Positions 9,998-20,421 of a DNA stretch of 64,000 nucleotides are shown here, piece after piece. Location: the NCBI RefSeq assembly GCF_017348915.1, contig NZ_CP071383.1:1364001-1428000 (forward strand), given 5' to 3'. The translations under genes and the position numbers were made by a program. Within the stretch, counting starts at the first letter, position 1; each line of letters opens with the position of its first letter. The DNA is from Leclercia pneumoniae. GTDB lineage: Bacteria > Pseudomonadota > Gammaproteobacteria > Enterobacterales > Enterobacteriaceae. The notes below the pieces were generated by a model, which did no database searches, was not told where the DNA came from, and was given only the letters and a program-made list of their open reading frames with translations.

Positions 9998-10011
9998 CTT
10001 TCATTCGAAAG
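9998..10011. promoter_or_regulatory. 14-bp palindrome CTTTCATTCGAAAG upstream of ybiU
   Basis: Perfect CTTTC-N4-GAAAG inverted repeat immediately upstream of the ybiU ribosome site. The identical 14-mer lies at 14541-14554 and a 13/14 match at 11030-11043. Likely a shared operator; the regulator is unknown. Confidence 0.55.
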
Positions 10012-10143
10012 CAAAAAACATTGCAAGTGATACTTTAAGTTAAAAATAAGTTAATGCAAGTTGAAAAACTTGATCGGGTGCACAGGACGAGAATGAAGAG
10101 AAAGAGAAGGCGTTTCGCCGGCAGGGCGCCGACGAAAGGGGAA

Positions 10144-10959
10144 TCACTGACTGAACGGTGCGCTGTTATCGAGCACGGCCTGAATCACGTTCAGGGCACC
10201 CTGATGGTTATTGTCATCGGTCTGATAACGGGAAATCGATTTGATCGCTTCCCCCGCATTGCCCATGGCGAAGGGGTAACCGACAAACTTCAGCATTTCG
10301 GCATCATTGCCGCTGTCGCCGATAGCGACGCAGGCCTGCGGGGAGATTGCCCAGCGCTTCAGCAGGCGGCTAATGCCGTTCGCTTTATGCAAACCTGGGA
10401 TAATTAAATCCACAAAGCCAAAACCGCTGGTTACCGGTTTCATGATGCCGTCGAGAGAGACATGCAGCGCGTCGATCAGGTTCGGGATATCAGAGTCGGG
10501 CAGGTTCAGTGAGAATTTGAACAGCACATCGTCAATTTCATGATAATCACTGACCCGCTGAAGACGGTGGTAGTGCTTTGACATTAGCGCCACAAACGCG
10601 TCCGGGGCCTTATCGCTGACGTAAGCACTCTGCAGCCCGCAGGCCACGAAGTTCAGCTGTTGATCTTTCAGCAGTTCGCCAATCACGATCTGCGATTCAT
10701 GACGGGTAAGCTCGCCGTGGAAAATCTGCTCGCCGTGATCAAAGACCAGCGCGCCGTTTTCCGCCACGAAAGAGATCTGCTCTTTAAGCTCCGGAAAGAA
10801 GGAGATGAGCTGGTAATACTGGTTGCCGCTGGCGACAACGAACTCTATGCCACGGGCCTGAAGCTGTTCGAACTGTGCTTTGAAGCGGTCACGGTCGTAC
10901 TGCTTGGCGTCATTGAGAAAAGTTCCGTCCATATCGGTGACGATAACTTTAACGGTCAT
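10144..10959 (-). CDS. ybiV: HAD-superfamily sugar phosphatase YbiV
   Basis: Cof-type HAD hydrolase of 271 residues, the E. coli length. It starts at [14 protein letters not shown], where CAGGAGC precedes the ATG; the longer frame is unsupported. Motif I is DMDGT with nucleophile Asp9 and Asp11, motif II lies in VVASGN, and motif IV in [12 protein letters not shown] with the cap domain between. E. coli YbiV dephosphorylates sugar phosphates such as fructose 1-phosphate and ribose 5-phosphate. It is cytoplasmic and Mg-dependent. A paralogue, ybjI, lies at 37.0-37.8 kb. Confidence 0.95.
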   Translation of the reverse strand: MTVKVIVTDMDGTFLNDAKQYDRDRFKAQFEQLQARGIEFVVASGNQYYQLISFFPELKEQISFVAENGALVFDHGEQIFHGELTRHESQIVIGELLKDQQLNFVACGLQSAYVSDKAPDAFVALMSKHYHRLQRVSDYHEIDDVLFKFSLNLPDSDIPNLIDALHVSLDGIMKPVTSGFGFVDLIIPGLHKANGISRLLKRWAISPQACVAIGDSGNDAEMLKFVGYPFAMGNAGEAIKSISRYQTDDNNHQGALNVIQAVLDNSAPFSQ

Positions 10960-11029
10960 AAATTGCGCTCCTGAATATTGCTGCGACCAGCAACATTCTA
11001 ATAACAAGGTGACGGGGAGCACAAATTTA

Positions 11030-11043
11030 ATTTCATTCGAAAG
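11030..11043. promoter_or_regulatory. Palindrome ATTTCATTCGAAAG upstream of ybiV
   Basis: Matches 13 of 14 bases of the sites at 9998 and 14541, and lies 71 bp upstream of the ybiV start codon. Candidate operator for an unknown regulator. Confidence 0.5.
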
Positions 11044-11085
11044 TCAAAAACACAACGGCAGCCGGAGCTGCCGCTTAGTGTTTTC

Positions 11086-11121
11086 TCCCTCTCCCCGTGG
11101 GAGAGGGCCGGGGTGAGGGCA
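11086..11121. repeat. Dispersed GC-rich palindromic repeat
   Basis: CCCTCTCCCCGTGGGAGAGGG followed by CCGGGGTGAGGGC, between the 5' end of ybiV and the 3' end of pflF; same family as the copies near 3582, 15342 and 28060. Confidence 0.75.
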
Positions 11122-11167
11122 TCAGCGCGCGCAATTCCCTTCGCCCTCAGGGAGAGAGGCCGCCGCG

Positions 11168-13600
11168 TTACAGCGTATGCTCCGTACGCGCAATGATATC
11201 GTCCTGGGCATCCGGCGACAGGGCGGTAAAGAATGCCGAATACCCCGCCACGCGCACCACCAGGTCGCGATACTGATCCGGATGTCTCTTCGCTTCCAGC
11301 AGCGTCTCGCGTGACACAATGTTGTACTGAATATGCCAGCCTTTGTGCACCTCGAAGAAGGTACGCAGCAGCACCATAAGCTTCTGGCGATCGCTGTCGT
11401 TATCAAGCGTGGCCGGGTTCAGCTTCTGGTTTAGCAGCACGCCTCCAAGGATCGCTTCGGTCGGTAACTTCCCGACAGAGCCAATCACCGCCGTTGGGCC
11501 GAGGTGATCGGTACCGGAAGCCGGGCTTGCCCCCTCCGCCAGCGGCGTATGCGCCTTACGCCCGTCCGGGGTGGCCATGGTGGCAGCGCCAAAGGGCACG
11601 TTCGCCGAGATGGACGAGGTCCCGGCATAGTACTTGCCGCCTATCGGACCGCGACCGTAGCGCGGATTGTGGTACTGCTTCAGTTCGTCGATATAGGTCT
11701 GGTATGCGCGCGTCAGCAGCAGATCCACGCTGTCGTCGTCATTGCCGTACTTCGGCGCGCCGTTGATAAGGCGCTGGCGCAGCTGTTCGTGCGTCAGCCC
11801 GTCGAAGTCGTCCGCCAGAGCGGCGGCAAGCTGCTGCTGCCCAATGGTACCCTGCTCGAAGACCAGTTTCTTCACCGCCGCCAGGCTGTTGCCGAGGTTC
11901 GCAATACCCACCTGCAGGCCCGAAACCCAGTCATATTTTGCGCCACCCTGCTTGATACTTTTCGCGCGCTCGATGCAGTCATCCACCAGCGCCGAGCAGA
12001 GAATATCGTGGACATTCTCTTCCAGCATGGTGTCCACCACGTACTCAATTTCGATAGATTTACGGGTGTAGTAACGTATCTGGCGATCCCAGGCGGCCAT
12101 CACCTCGTCGAAATCGGTAAAGTTGCCGGCTGAGAGCGCCTTGACCTGGGGCAAGAACACCTTACCGCTGGTGGCGTCCCGGCCGCCTTCCATTGCCGCC
12201 AGCATTACGCGGGCGAAATTAATAAAGCTCATGCCGGTACAGCGGTAGCCCCATTTGCCGCCAACGGCGGTTTCGATACAGCCAATTGCCGCATAGTCGT
12301 AAGCATCCGCTTTTTCCACGCCGAGCTTGATAAACTCCGGAATGACGATTTCATCGTTGTTAAACGCCGGCATGCCAAAGCCGCAGCGGATCACCTGCAC
12401 GCAGGCGTCGAGGAAGTCATTGCTCATGCCCGCGTGATAACGCACGCTGAGGTTTGGCTGGGTAGAGCGCAGACGGCCGCAGGATTCAAGAATCGCGTAG
12501 GAGAGCGGGTTCACCGCATCCATCGGTTCACCGTTGACCAGCTTCTGGCCGCCAATGGTCACGTTCTGATAGAGCGGACTCCCGGCCGAGGCTTTCGAGT
12601 GCGAGCCGGAGCGGATCTTGTTCACTTCCAGCAGTTTCAGCCAGCAGCTGTGCAGCAGCTCAATGGCGTGCTCGCGATCAAGAGTCTGTTGCAGCTCCAC
12701 GTCGCGACGGTAGAAGGGGTAGAGGTACTGGTCCATGCGGGCAAACGAGACCGAATGACCATTTGACTCAATCTGCAGGATCAACTGGATGAAATAGCAG
12801 AGTTGCAGCGCCTGCCAGAAAGTCTCTGGCGGCTGGTGCGCAATCACATCGCAGTTTTCCGCCATCGCCAGCAGTTCATCGCGGCGGCTTTCGCGGGTTT
12901 CAGTGGCGGCCATCTCACGCGCCAGGGCGGCAAAGCGTTCAATATGCAGGCTGACCGCCTCCAGCACGATATCAATTGCCTTCAGTAACTGATCGCCGTG
13001 CAGGTCGTCAAGGCAGGTGAGGTTGATTCGCGAACGGCGTTCATCCACCTTATGACGCAGACCATCCAGCCCTTTTTCCAGCAGCAGCGGGAAGTTCACC
13101 GCCAGGTGGGCATCGCCGGAGGTCATGTTACCTTCGGCCTTGATGATACCGCTCTCCAGTAACCCTTTTTGCTCATCGGTGAACATGCCGTAGCAGCGAT
13201 CCTGCACTGTCTGACCACGCCACCACGGGCAGACCTCATGCAGCACGCGTTTGTTCTCATCGCTCACCGCAAAGCCTGCGCCAGGACGGTCGGCCAGGTC
13301 GTCGATCTCTTTCTCAATCCAGGCGACGGTATACTCCGGGAAGATGGGCGCGGCGCGGACTTCGCTCGCCTGGTTTCCGATAATCAGCTCATCGTGTTTG
13401 ATCCAGATGGTCCGCTGCGCCAGATGGTGGGCCAGCGCCAGCGCGCGGCGCACCGGGATCGGTTTGTCCATATGCTGCTGGTACATCTCGGTATAGTGCT
13501 GAGCACGCTCGGTACAGACCGGCGGCTTGACGATATGAACCAGCGCGGTTTTATGGGCCTTAATGCGATCGCTCAGGGTAGTGAGATTCAGGCTCGTCAT
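11168..13600 (-). CDS. pflF: Glycyl-radical enzyme PflF (YbiW)
   Basis: 810 residues, the same as E. coli YbiW. The active-site cysteine is Cys441 in the motif GCIETAVGG. The radical-bearing glycine is Gly786 in VRVAGYSAFF, 24 residues from the C-terminus. Cys-Ile-Glu in place of the adjacent Cys-Cys pair of true pyruvate formate-lyase places it among the diol-dehydratase/decarboxylase-like glycyl-radical enzymes, so the formate-lyase name should be taken with care. It lies 4 bases downstream of pflE, its activase, with GAGGAT of the ribosome site overlapping the pflE stop. It would work only without oxygen. Substrate unknown. Confidence 0.93.
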   Translation of the reverse strand: MTSLNLTTLSDRIKAHKTALVHIVKPPVCTERAQHYTEMYQQHMDKPIPVRRALALAHHLAQRTIWIKHDELIIGNQASEVRAAPIFPEYTVAWIEKEIDDLADRPGAGFAVSDENKRVLHEVCPWWRGQTVQDRCYGMFTDEQKGLLESGIIKAEGNMTSGDAHLAVNFPLLLEKGLDGLRHKVDERRSRINLTCLDDLHGDQLLKAIDIVLEAVSLHIERFAALAREMAATETRESRRDELLAMAENCDVIAHQPPETFWQALQLCYFIQLILQIESNGHSVSFARMDQYLYPFYRRDVELQQTLDREHAIELLHSCWLKLLEVNKIRSGSHSKASAGSPLYQNVTIGGQKLVNGEPMDAVNPLSYAILESCGRLRSTQPNLSVRYHAGMSNDFLDACVQVIRCGFGMPAFNNDEIVIPEFIKLGVEKADAYDYAAIGCIETAVGGKWGYRCTGMSFINFARVMLAAMEGGRDATSGKVFLPQVKALSAGNFTDFDEVMAAWDRQIRYYTRKSIEIEYVVDTMLEENVHDILCSALVDDCIERAKSIKQGGAKYDWVSGLQVGIANLGNSLAAVKKLVFEQGTIGQQQLAAALADDFDGLTHEQLRQRLINGAPKYGNDDDSVDLLLTRAYQTYIDELKQYHNPRYGRGPIGGKYYAGTSSISANVPFGAATMATPDGRKAHTPLAEGASPASGTDHLGPTAVIGSVGKLPTEAILGGVLLNQKLNPATLDNDSDRQKLMVLLRTFFEVHKGWHIQYNIVSRETLLEAKRHPDQYRDLVVRVAGYSAFFTALSPDAQDDIIARTEHTL

Positions 13601-13604
13601 AACG

Positions 13605-14504
13605 TTATCCTCGTAGGGTCGCCGTTAACCCTTTCTGGCTGGCATACTGCTGTGCAAAGGCCAGTAAATCAGGGTTATCGAGCGGTTTATCAGGGGCAGA
13701 GTAGGGTTCGCCGAGCAGGCTGTACTTATTCATGCCCAGCGTGTGATAGGGTAAAAAATGGATATCGCGAACGTTGAGTTCGTCGGCGGCAAAATTAGCA
13801 ATGGCGGTCACCGAGGCCTCATCGGCGTTAAAACCCGGGATCAGCGGTACGCGGATGGTAAGGGTTTTTCCCGCGGCGGCGAGCCGTTTCAGGTTGTCCA
13901 GTACGCGCTTCGCAGAGCCGTTGGTCCACTGTTTAAAGCGTGCGCTATCGACCTGTTTCAGGTCGGCCAGGAAGAGATCGACATAGGGTAATGAGGGTTC
14001 AATATTGTGCCAGGGAACATGCAGGCAGGTCTCCACGGCGGTGTGTATGCCTTGTTCCCGGCTGGCCTGAAACAACGCCTGCGCCAGCGCTGGGTTCATA
14101 AAAGGTTCGCCGCCGGAGAGAGTCATACCGCCGCCGCTGCGATCGTAAAAAGGCTTGTCGCGAACCACCCTGGCCATGATCTCCTCTACCGGCTGCGCTT
14201 CCCCGCAGACGGTGAGCGCCTGGGTTGGGCAGCAATCGATCAGCGCGTTGAACGCGGCCTCATCCAGCTTTTCGCGATGAATGACCAGGCCATTTAACGC
14301 GCGTTCAATAACGTCTGGCGTCGCCTGCTGGCACAGCTCGCATGCCTCCATGCAAAGGCGCGCATCAAACAGCAGATCGCGATGACGACGGCGGCTTTCA
14401 GGATTTTGACACCAGCGGCAGCTCAGGGAGCAGCCTTTCAGGAACACGACGGTACGGATACCGGGGCCGTCGTGGGTAGAGTAGCGCTGAATGTTGAAGA
14501 TCAT
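13605..14504 (-). CDS. pflE: Radical-SAM glycyl-radical-enzyme activase PflE (YbiY)
   Basis: 299 residues from [15 protein letters not shown], with CAGAGGC before the ATG; the annotated longer frame has no homology. The radical-SAM cluster is Cys25-x3-Cys29-x2-Cys32 ([12 protein letters not shown]). A second cysteine-rich insert (Cys51, Cys55, Cys58 and a later DCC) is the ferredoxin-like 4Fe-4S domain typical of activases of this group. It abstracts the hydrogen from Gly786 of PflF, its operon partner. A CTTTCGAATGAAAG palindrome lies 37 bp upstream. Confidence 0.94.
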   Translation of the reverse strand: MIFNIQRYSTHDGPGIRTVVFLKGCSLSCRWCQNPESRRRHRDLLFDARLCMEACELCQQATPDVIERALNGLVIHREKLDEAAFNALIDCCPTQALTVCGEAQPVEEIMARVVRDKPFYDRSGGGMTLSGGEPFMNPALAQALFQASREQGIHTAVETCLHVPWHNIEPSLPYVDLFLADLKQVDSARFKQWTNGSAKRVLDNLKRLAAAGKTLTIRVPLIPGFNADEASVTAIANFAADELNVRDIHFLPYHTLGMNKYSLLGEPYSAPDKPLDNPDLLAFAQQYASQKGLTATLRG

Positions 14505-14540
14505 GATTATGCCTCTGGTTTGCGTATGAAGATTAAATGA

Positions 14541-14554
14541 CTTTCGAATGAAAG
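14541..14554. promoter_or_regulatory. 14-bp palindrome CTTTCGAATGAAAG between pflE and fsaA
   Basis: Reverse complement is exactly the site upstream of ybiU. It lies in the 128-bp divergent region between pflE and fsaA, so it could serve both. Confidence 0.55.
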
Positions 14555-14632
14555 TTATCTTGATGTGCGTCAACTCCAGGAGAGGTTTTGCCGTGCTAGG
14601 GTAAATGCAGATTCATTTTTGAGGACACTATC

Positions 14633-15295
14633 ATGGAACTCTATCTCGACACTTCCGACGTCGCTGCTGTAAAAAGACTGGCGCGCGTCTTCCCGCTGGC
14701 GGGCGTGACCACGAACCCGAGCATCGTGGCGGCAGGAAAAACGCCGCTGGAGGTTCTGCTACCGGAACTGCACGACGCGCTGGGGGGCAAAGGGCGCTTA
14801 TTTGCTCAGGTCATGGCATCACACGCGGAAGGGATGGTGGAAGAGGCCATTAAACTGCGCGGCATGATGGCGGACCTGGTAGTTAAAGTGCCGGTGACGG
14901 CAGAGGGGCTGGCGGCAATCAGGATGCTGAAAGCCGAGGGGATCCCGACGCTGGGTACCGCCGTGTACGGGGCAGCGCAGGGGATGTTATCTGCGCTGGC
15001 GGGAGCGGAATATGTCGCGCCGTATGTTAACCGCGTAGATGCGCAGGGCGGGGATGGGATCCAGACGGTGGTCGAACTTCAGCAACTGCTCACCCTGCAT
15101 GCGCCGCAGGCGAAAGTGCTGGCGGCCAGCTTTAAAACGCCGCGCCAGGCGCTGGATTGCCTGCTGGCGGGCTGCGAATCGATTACCCTGCCGCTGGATG
15201 TGGCGCAGCAGTTGATTGCTTCTCCGGCGGTTGAGGCGGCGGTGGCGAAGTTCGAACAGGACTGGCAGGGGGCGTTTGGCCGGATGTCGATTTGA
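14633..15295 (+). CDS. fsaA: Fructose-6-phosphate aldolase FsaA
   Basis: 220 residues, colinear with E. coli FsaA. It cleaves fructose 6-phosphate to dihydroxyacetone and glyceraldehyde 3-phosphate through a Schiff base on Lys85 ([12 protein letters not shown]). It belongs to the small transaldolase subfamily and forms a decamer in the cytoplasm. GAGGACACTATC precedes the ATG. It is divergent from pflE-pflF with a shared palindromic site, which suggests joint control. A REP-like element and a GC-rich palindrome follow the gene. Confidence 0.96.
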   Translation: MELYLDTSDVAAVKRLARVFPLAGVTTNPSIVAAGKTPLEVLLPELHDALGGKGRLFAQVMASHAEGMVEEAIKLRGMMADLVVKVPVTAEGLAAIRMLKAEGIPTLGTAVYGAAQGMLSALAGAEYVAPYVNRVDAQGGDGIQTVVELQQLLTLHAPQAKVLAASFKTPRQALDCLLAGCESITLPLDVAQQLIASPAVEAAVAKFEQDWQGAFGRMSI

Positions 15296-15302
15296 TTCTG
15301 TT

Positions 15303-15334
15303 GCCGGGTGGCGCTGGCGCTTATCCGGCCTACG
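15303..15334. repeat. REP-like palindromic element
   Basis: GCCGGGTGGCGCTGGCGCTTATCCGGCCTAC pattern, the layout of an enterobacterial REP unit, directly after fsaA. Confidence 0.7.
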
Positions 15335-15341
15335 GTTTTCT

Positions 15342-15375
15342 CCCTCTCCCTGTGGGAGAGGGCCGGGGTGAGGGG
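15342..15375. repeat. Dispersed GC-rich palindromic repeat
   Basis: CCCTCTCCCTGTGGGAGAGGG followed by CCGGGGTGAGGGG, between the convergent fsaA and moeB. Same family as copies near 3582, 11086 and 28060. Confidence 0.75.
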
Positions 15376-15393
15376 ATCAGACCACAACAAGGC

Positions 15394-16146
15394 TTAACCT
15401 CCGCACACCTCACATCCCGGGTTACGCATCAGCTTCATTTCGCGGAACTGGCAGGTCATGGCGTCATACATCACGATTTTTCCGGCGGCAGGCGTTCCGT
15501 AGTGCGTCAGCACCTTGATCGCCTCCATCGCCTGCAGCGACCCGATGATACCGACCAGGGGGGCCATCACCCCCGCCTCCACGCAGGTGAGCGCGTTTTC
15601 ACCGAACAGACGGCTCAGGCAGCGATAGCAGGGCTCACCCTCGGCCCAGGTGAAAACGCTGATTTGCCCTTCCATGCGAATGGCCGCCCCGGAGACCAGC
15701 GGCGTTTTGTGGGCGAAGCAGCCGGCGTTTAGCTGGTGGCGAATGGCGACGTTATCGGTGCAGTCGAGCACCAGATCGTGCCGGGCAATCAGGGCAGAGA
15801 GCGCTTCGTCATCCAGCATCGCGTCAAGGAGGGTGAACTGAACGTTGGGATTAATACGTGCCAGCGCCGCGTGGGCAGAGGCCACTTTGGGCTTGCCGAG
15901 CGTGGCGTCGCTGTGCAGCGTCTGGCGCTGCAGGTTTGAAACCGAGACAGTATCGAAGTCCAGCAGCGTCATCTGGCCAACCCCCGCCGCGGCCAGGTAT
16001 TGCGCCGCCGCGCAGCCCAGGCCACCGAGTCCGACCACCAGCACGCTGGCCGCTTTCAGCGCTTCCTGACCCTCAAAGTCAAAACCGCGCAGCACAATCT
16101 GGCGGTTATAACGCATCATCTCCTGGTCGCTCAGCTCAGCCGTCAT
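15394..16146 (-). CDS. moeB: Molybdopterin-synthase adenylyltransferase MoeB
   Basis: E1-like enzyme that adenylates the C-terminal glycine of MoaD before sulfur transfer, in molybdenum cofactor synthesis. 250 residues from MTAELSDQEMM; GGAGG lies across the end of moeA. The nucleotide-binding loop is VVGLGGLGCAAAQY and the adenylate site includes NLQRQTLH and DCTDN. The zinc-binding cysteines are CYRC and CEVC near the C-terminus. Its ATG is one base after the moeA stop, giving a moeA-moeB operon as in E. coli. Confidence 0.96.
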   Translation of the reverse strand: MTAELSDQEMMRYNRQIVLRGFDFEGQEALKAASVLVVGLGGLGCAAAQYLAAAGVGQMTLLDFDTVSVSNLQRQTLHSDATLGKPKVASAHAALARINPNVQFTLLDAMLDDEALSALIARHDLVLDCTDNVAIRHQLNAGCFAHKTPLVSGAAIRMEGQISVFTWAEGEPCYRCLSRLFGENALTCVEAGVMAPLVGIIGSLQAMEAIKVLTHYGTPAAGKIVMYDAMTCQFREMKLMRNPGCEVCGG

Positions 16147-16147
16147 A

Positions 16148-17380
16148 TCAGCCTCCGAACAGGTGGTTAAAGCGTTCGACCTCAACCCATTCGCCCGCCT
16201 CTACGTTGCCGCGCTCACGCTCAAGCACGATAAAGCAGTTGCCCTGGCTGAAGGAGCTAAAGATATGCGACCCCTGATGCCCGGTGGAACTCACTTCCAG
16301 CTCGCCGTTGGCGTTGTGCGCCAGGATGCCGCGCTGGAAATCGAGGCGACCAGGGGATTTCTTGAGCCGCGTTGCGGTGCGTACCCGCTGGCGAACCGGC
16401 AGAGGACTGGCATTGCTGCCGGAGAGTTTCGCCAACAGCGGGATCACCAGCTGATAGAAGGTGAGGGCGGCCGAAACCGGGTTGCCCGGCAGCCCGCAGA
16501 ACCAGCTCTGTTGCAGTTTGCCGAAGGCGAAAGGTTTGCCCGGCTTGATCGCCAGCTTCCAGAAGGCAATCTCCCCCAGCTCGTCGAGTATGGTTTTGGT
16601 GTAATCCGCTTCGCCTACCGATACGCCGCCGGAGCTGATCACCACGTCTGCAACGCGGTCTGCTTCCATAAAGGTGGCGCGCAGTTTTTCCGGATCGTCC
16701 GGAATAATGCCGAGATTTATGACGTCACACCCGAGCTGCTCCAGCATCAGATGGACCGCCAGCCGGTTGGTGTCATAGATTTGACCCTCCTGCAGCGGCT
16801 GGCCCGGAAGCTGTAATTCATCGCCGGTGGAGAAGAGCGCCACGCGCACTTTGCGTACTACCGCCACCTCGACGATACCGAGAGAGGCCAGCACCGGCAG
16901 CTCAGCCACCGTCAGCGTCGTCCCGGCGGCAAACACCGTTGCCCCGAGGGCGATATCTTCTCCGCTGCGGCGAATGTTCTGACCCGCTTTTACCGGCGCG
17001 GTAAAACGTACGCCGCTCTCCGTCTGCTCGGTCTCTTCCTGCATGACCACCGCGTCGCAGCCTTCCGGTACCGGCGCGCCGGTCATGATGCGAATACAGC
17101 TTCCCACTGGCCACTCGCCATGGAAAGGCTGCCCGGCAAAGGCTTTCCCGGCAACCGGAAGAGCGGTGCCAGCGGCCAGATCCGCCAGACGAACGGCGTA
17201 ACCGTCCATCGCCGAGTTGTCAAAACCCGGTACGTTCAGCGGCGAGACGATATCGGCTGCCGTTACGCGACCAAAACACTGCAACAGAGGCAGGGTTTCG
17301 GACGCCGTTAGCGGCGTCAAACGTTCAAGCATCTGCGTAAGTGCCGTCTCAAGCGGCATCAGTCCGGCGGTAAAATCCAT
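16148..17380 (-). CDS. moeA: Molybdopterin molybdenumtransferase MoeA
   Basis: Inserts molybdate into adenylated molybdopterin. 410 residues (E. coli 411) from [11 protein letters not shown] with CTGGAGTTACCT ahead of the ATG. The N-terminal domain carries [15 protein letters not shown]. The MoCF-biosynthesis domain follows with [21 protein letters not shown] and GLPGNPVSA, and domain IV at the C-terminus ends [14 protein letters not shown]. It is the first gene of moeA-moeB and divergent from iaaA. Confidence 0.96.
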   Translation of the reverse strand: MDFTAGLMPLETALTQMLERLTPLTASETLPLLQCFGRVTAADIVSPLNVPGFDNSAMDGYAVRLADLAAGTALPVAGKAFAGQPFHGEWPVGSCIRIMTGAPVPEGCDAVVMQEETEQTESGVRFTAPVKAGQNIRRSGEDIALGATVFAAGTTLTVAELPVLASLGIVEVAVVRKVRVALFSTGDELQLPGQPLQEGQIYDTNRLAVHLMLEQLGCDVINLGIIPDDPEKLRATFMEADRVADVVISSGGVSVGEADYTKTILDELGEIAFWKLAIKPGKPFAFGKLQQSWFCGLPGNPVSAALTFYQLVIPLLAKLSGSNASPLPVRQRVRTATRLKKSPGRLDFQRGILAHNANGELEVSSTGHQGSHIFSSFSQGNCFIVLERERGNVEAGEWVEVERFNHLFGG

Positions 17381-17560
17381 AGGTAACTCCAGCGGGATGA
17401 CAACGAAAGCGCCCATTATGGCAGAAAAGTGCCGCTAACTGTATGACACCATGGGCTTAGGCTTTACATCACTGTATCGTCTTTCTATATTCAAAAATTA
17501 TCTGAAGCTCCATCAACGATAATGATATTTATAAAAAAAGCCGCGAACAGGTGATGTGAA

Positions 17561-18502
17561 ATGAGCAAGGCAGTCATCGCAATTCATGGAGGCGCCGGGG
17601 CAATTACCCGATCGCAGCTAAGTATGGAGCAGGAGAGGTGCTATATCGAGGCGCTCTCCTCTATTGTGGAAACCGGCCAGCGGATGCTGGAAGCGGGAGA
17701 AAGCGCACTGGACGTGGTAACCGAAGCCGTGCGCCTGCTGGAGGAGTGCCCACTGTTCAACGCCGGGATCGGGTCGGTTTTTACCCGCGATGAAACCCAT
17801 GAGCTGGACGCCTGCGTGATGGATGGCGTCACCCTGAAAGCGGGGGCAGTGGCCGGCGTGAGCCGTCTGCGTAATCCGGTGCTGGCCGCACGGCTGGTAA
17901 TGGAGCAAAGCCCGCATGTCTTACTGGTGGGGGAAGGGGCGGAGAATTTTGCCTTTGCGCAGGGGATGGCGCCGGTTTCGCCCGAGCTCTTTTCAACGCC
18001 GGCGCGTTTCGAGCAGCTGCTGGCCGCGCGTGCCGAAGGTGAAACCCGTCTCGATCACCACGGCGCCCCGCTGGATGAGTCCACCAAAATGGGTACCGTC
18101 GGCGCCGTAGCGCTGGATAAAGCCGGCAACCTGGCGGCGGCCACCTCCACCGGGGGCATGACCAATAAACTGCCCGGTCGGGTGGGCGACAGCCCGCTGC
18201 CTGGCGCAGGGTGCTATGCCAATAACGCCAGCGTCGCCGTCTCCTGCACCGGTACGGGCGAAGTATTTATCCGCACGCTGGCGGCCTATGACATCGCGGC
18301 CTTAATGGATTACGGCGGCTTAAGCCTCGCAGAAGCCTGCGAACGGGTAGTGATGGAAAAACTGCCGGCGCTGGAGGGCAGCGGCGGGCTGATTGCGGTC
18401 GATCGTGAAGGTAACGTGGCGTTGCCGTTTAACAGCGAAGGCATGTACCGCGCCTGGGGCTACGCTGGCGATGCGCCATCGACCGGTATTTATCGTGAAT
18501 AA
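17561..18502 (+). CDS. iaaA: Isoaspartyl peptidase / L-asparaginase IaaA
   Basis: N-terminal-nucleophile hydrolase that splits isoaspartyl dipeptides. The precursor has 313 residues and self-cleaves before Thr179 ([11 protein letters not shown]), exposing the catalytic threonine; [17 protein letters not shown] is the conserved substrate-site segment. In E. coli the gene heads the gsi region, and here too gsiA follows after 11 bases, so the genes are probably co-transcribed. It is slightly shorter than the E. coli protein (321) at the C-terminus. AGGTGA precedes the ATG. Confidence 0.95.
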   Translation: MSKAVIAIHGGAGAITRSQLSMEQERCYIEALSSIVETGQRMLEAGESALDVVTEAVRLLEECPLFNAGIGSVFTRDETHELDACVMDGVTLKAGAVAGVSRLRNPVLAARLVMEQSPHVLLVGEGAENFAFAQGMAPVSPELFSTPARFEQLLAARAEGETRLDHHGAPLDESTKMGTVGAVALDKAGNLAAATSTGGMTNKLPGRVGDSPLPGAGCYANNASVAVSCTGTGEVFIRTLAAYDIAALMDYGGLSLAEACERVVMEKLPALEGSGGLIAVDREGNVALPFNSEGMYRAWGYAGDAPSTGIYRE

Positions 18503-18513
18503 GGGGGTATCAG

Positions 18514-20385
18514 GTGCCGCACAGTGATGAACTGGATCAGCAGCAGGTGCTGTCCGTTCGCAACCTGAATGTCGCGTTTCCTGAAGAGCGGCAGCTGATC
18601 CCGGCAGTTAAAAACCTCTCGTTAACGCTGAAACGCGGCGAGACGCTGGCCATTGTAGGGGAGTCGGGCTCGGGAAAATCGGTTTCCGCCCTCTCGTTAA
18701 TGCGCCTGATTGAGCAGGCCGGCGGCGTGCTGACCTGCGACCAACTGCTGCTTCGCCGCCGTAATGGCCTGGTGAGCGATCTCGCCGGGCTGAGCCAGTC
18801 GCAGATGCGCGACGTGCGCGGTGCGGATATGGCCATGATTTTTCAGGAACCAATGACCTCTCTCAATCCGGTGTTCCCGGTCGGGGAACAGATTGCCGAG
18901 TCCATTCGCCTGCACCAGGGGCTGAATGGCGAGCAGGCGCTGGAAGAGGCCAGACGGATGTTAGAACAGGTGCGTATTCCGCAGGCGCAGACTATTCTCT
19001 CCCGCTATCCGCATCAGCTCTCTGGCGGTATGCGCCAGCGCGTGATGATCGCGATGGCCCTCTCGTGTCGCCCGGCGGTGCTCATTGCCGACGAGCCGAC
19101 CACGGCGCTGGATGTCACCATTCAGGCACAAATTCTGCAGCTGATTAAAGTGTTGCAGCAAGAGATGGCGATGGGGGTGATCTTCATCACCCACGATATG
19201 GGCGTGGTGGCCGATATTGCCGATCGCGTGCTGGTGATGTATCAGGGCGAGGCGGTGGAGACCGGCAGCGTAGAGCAAATTTTTCATGATCCTCAGCACC
19301 CTTATACCCGTGCCCTGCTGACAGCGGTACCGCGCCTTGGGGCGATGAACGGCAGCAATCTGCCACGCCGTTTTCCGCTGATTTCCCTGAAAAACGGAGG
19401 CCAGCAGGAGGCTGAAACCGAGCAGGACACCGTGATGCCCGGGGATCCCATTCTGCAGGTGCGCGATCTGATAACCCGCTTCCCCCTGCGCGGGGGGCTC
19501 TTCAACCGCGTCAAACGCGAAGTGCACGCGGTCGAAAACGTGAGCTTCGATCTCTGGCCTGGCGAAACCTTATCGCTGGTGGGAGAGTCCGGCAGCGGCA
19601 AATCAACCACTGGCCGGGCATTGCTGCGGCTGGTGGAGGCGCAGGAGGGGACCATCACCTTCAACGGTGAGCGAATCGATACCCTGGAAGCGAGCAGGCT
19701 GCAGCCGCTGCGCCGGGATATTCAGTATATTTTTCAGGATCCCTACGCCTCGCTCGATCCCCGCCAGACGGTGGGCTATTCGATCATGGAGCCGCTGCGG
19801 GTGCATAAGATGCTTGAGGGGGAGGCCGCGCAGCGACGGGTGGCCTGGCTGCTGGAGCGGGTGGGTCTTAAGCCCGAACATGCCTGGCGGTACCCACATG
19901 AGTTTTCAGGCGGACAGCGACAGCGAATCTGCATCGCGCGTGCGCTGGCGCTCAACCCGAAGGTAGTGATTGCCGACGAGGCGGTTTCGGCGCTGGATGT
20001 CTCTATTCGGGCGCAGATTATTAACCTGCTGCTCGACCTGCAGCGAGAGATGGGCATCGCTTTTCTCTTTATTTCGCATGACATGGCGGTCGTAGAGCGC
20101 ATCAGCCACCGGGTGGCGGTGATGTATCTCGGACAGATTGTGGAGATTGGGCCGCGTCGGGCAGTGTTTGAAAATCCGCAGCACCCCTATACCCGCAAAC
20201 TGATGGCGGCGGTGCCGGTGGCCGATCCGGCCCATCGTCGCCCGCAGCGGGTACTGCTGCAAGATGAGCTACCCGGCAATATTCGCAAGCGGGGAGAGTT
20301 CACCGAGCGGGTGACATTGCGCGAGGTGAGCCCCGGCCATTTTGTGGCGTTACCGCCGCAGGGTAATGCGGTTTCACGGTTATAA
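18514..20385 (+). CDS. gsiA: Glutathione import ATP-binding protein GsiA
   Basis: Double ABC ATPase of the glutathione importer, 623 residues as in E. coli. The start is GTG (MPHSDELD). Two Walker A motifs, both GESGSGKS, lie at about residues 49-56 and 357-364; the signatures are LSGGMRQR and FSGGQRQR, and each half ends with an oligopeptide-transporter C-terminal motif ([20 protein letters not shown]). It is the energising subunit for GsiC and GsiD. Confidence 0.97.
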   Translation: MPHSDELDQQQVLSVRNLNVAFPEERQLIPAVKNLSLTLKRGETLAIVGESGSGKSVSALSLMRLIEQAGGVLTCDQLLLRRRNGLVSDLAGLSQSQMRDVRGADMAMIFQEPMTSLNPVFPVGEQIAESIRLHQGLNGEQALEEARRMLEQVRIPQAQTILSRYPHQLSGGMRQRVMIAMALSCRPAVLIADEPTTALDVTIQAQILQLIKVLQQEMAMGVIFITHDMGVVADIADRVLVMYQGEAVETGSVEQIFHDPQHPYTRALLTAVPRLGAMNGSNLPRRFPLISLKNGGQQEAETEQDTVMPGDPILQVRDLITRFPLRGGLFNRVKREVHAVENVSFDLWPGETLSLVGESGSGKSTTGRALLRLVEAQEGTITFNGERIDTLEASRLQPLRRDIQYIFQDPYASLDPRQTVGYSIMEPLRVHKMLEGEAAQRRVAWLLERVGLKPEHAWRYPHEFSGGQRQRICIARALALNPKVVIADEAVSALDVSIRAQIINLLLDLQREMGIAFLFISHDMAVVERISHRVAVMYLGQIVEIGPRRAVFENPQHPYTRKLMAAVPVADPAHRRPQRVLLQDELPGNIRKRGEFTERVTLREVSPGHFVALPPQGNAVSRL

Positions 20386-20421
20386 CAGACGACAGACAGC
20401 AGGGAACAACAGGAGAATACC

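Noticed and set aside
13605..15295. pflF/pflE/fsaA as a new microcompartment-type locus
   Set aside because: No shell protein genes are present; order and sequences match the ordinary E. coli block.
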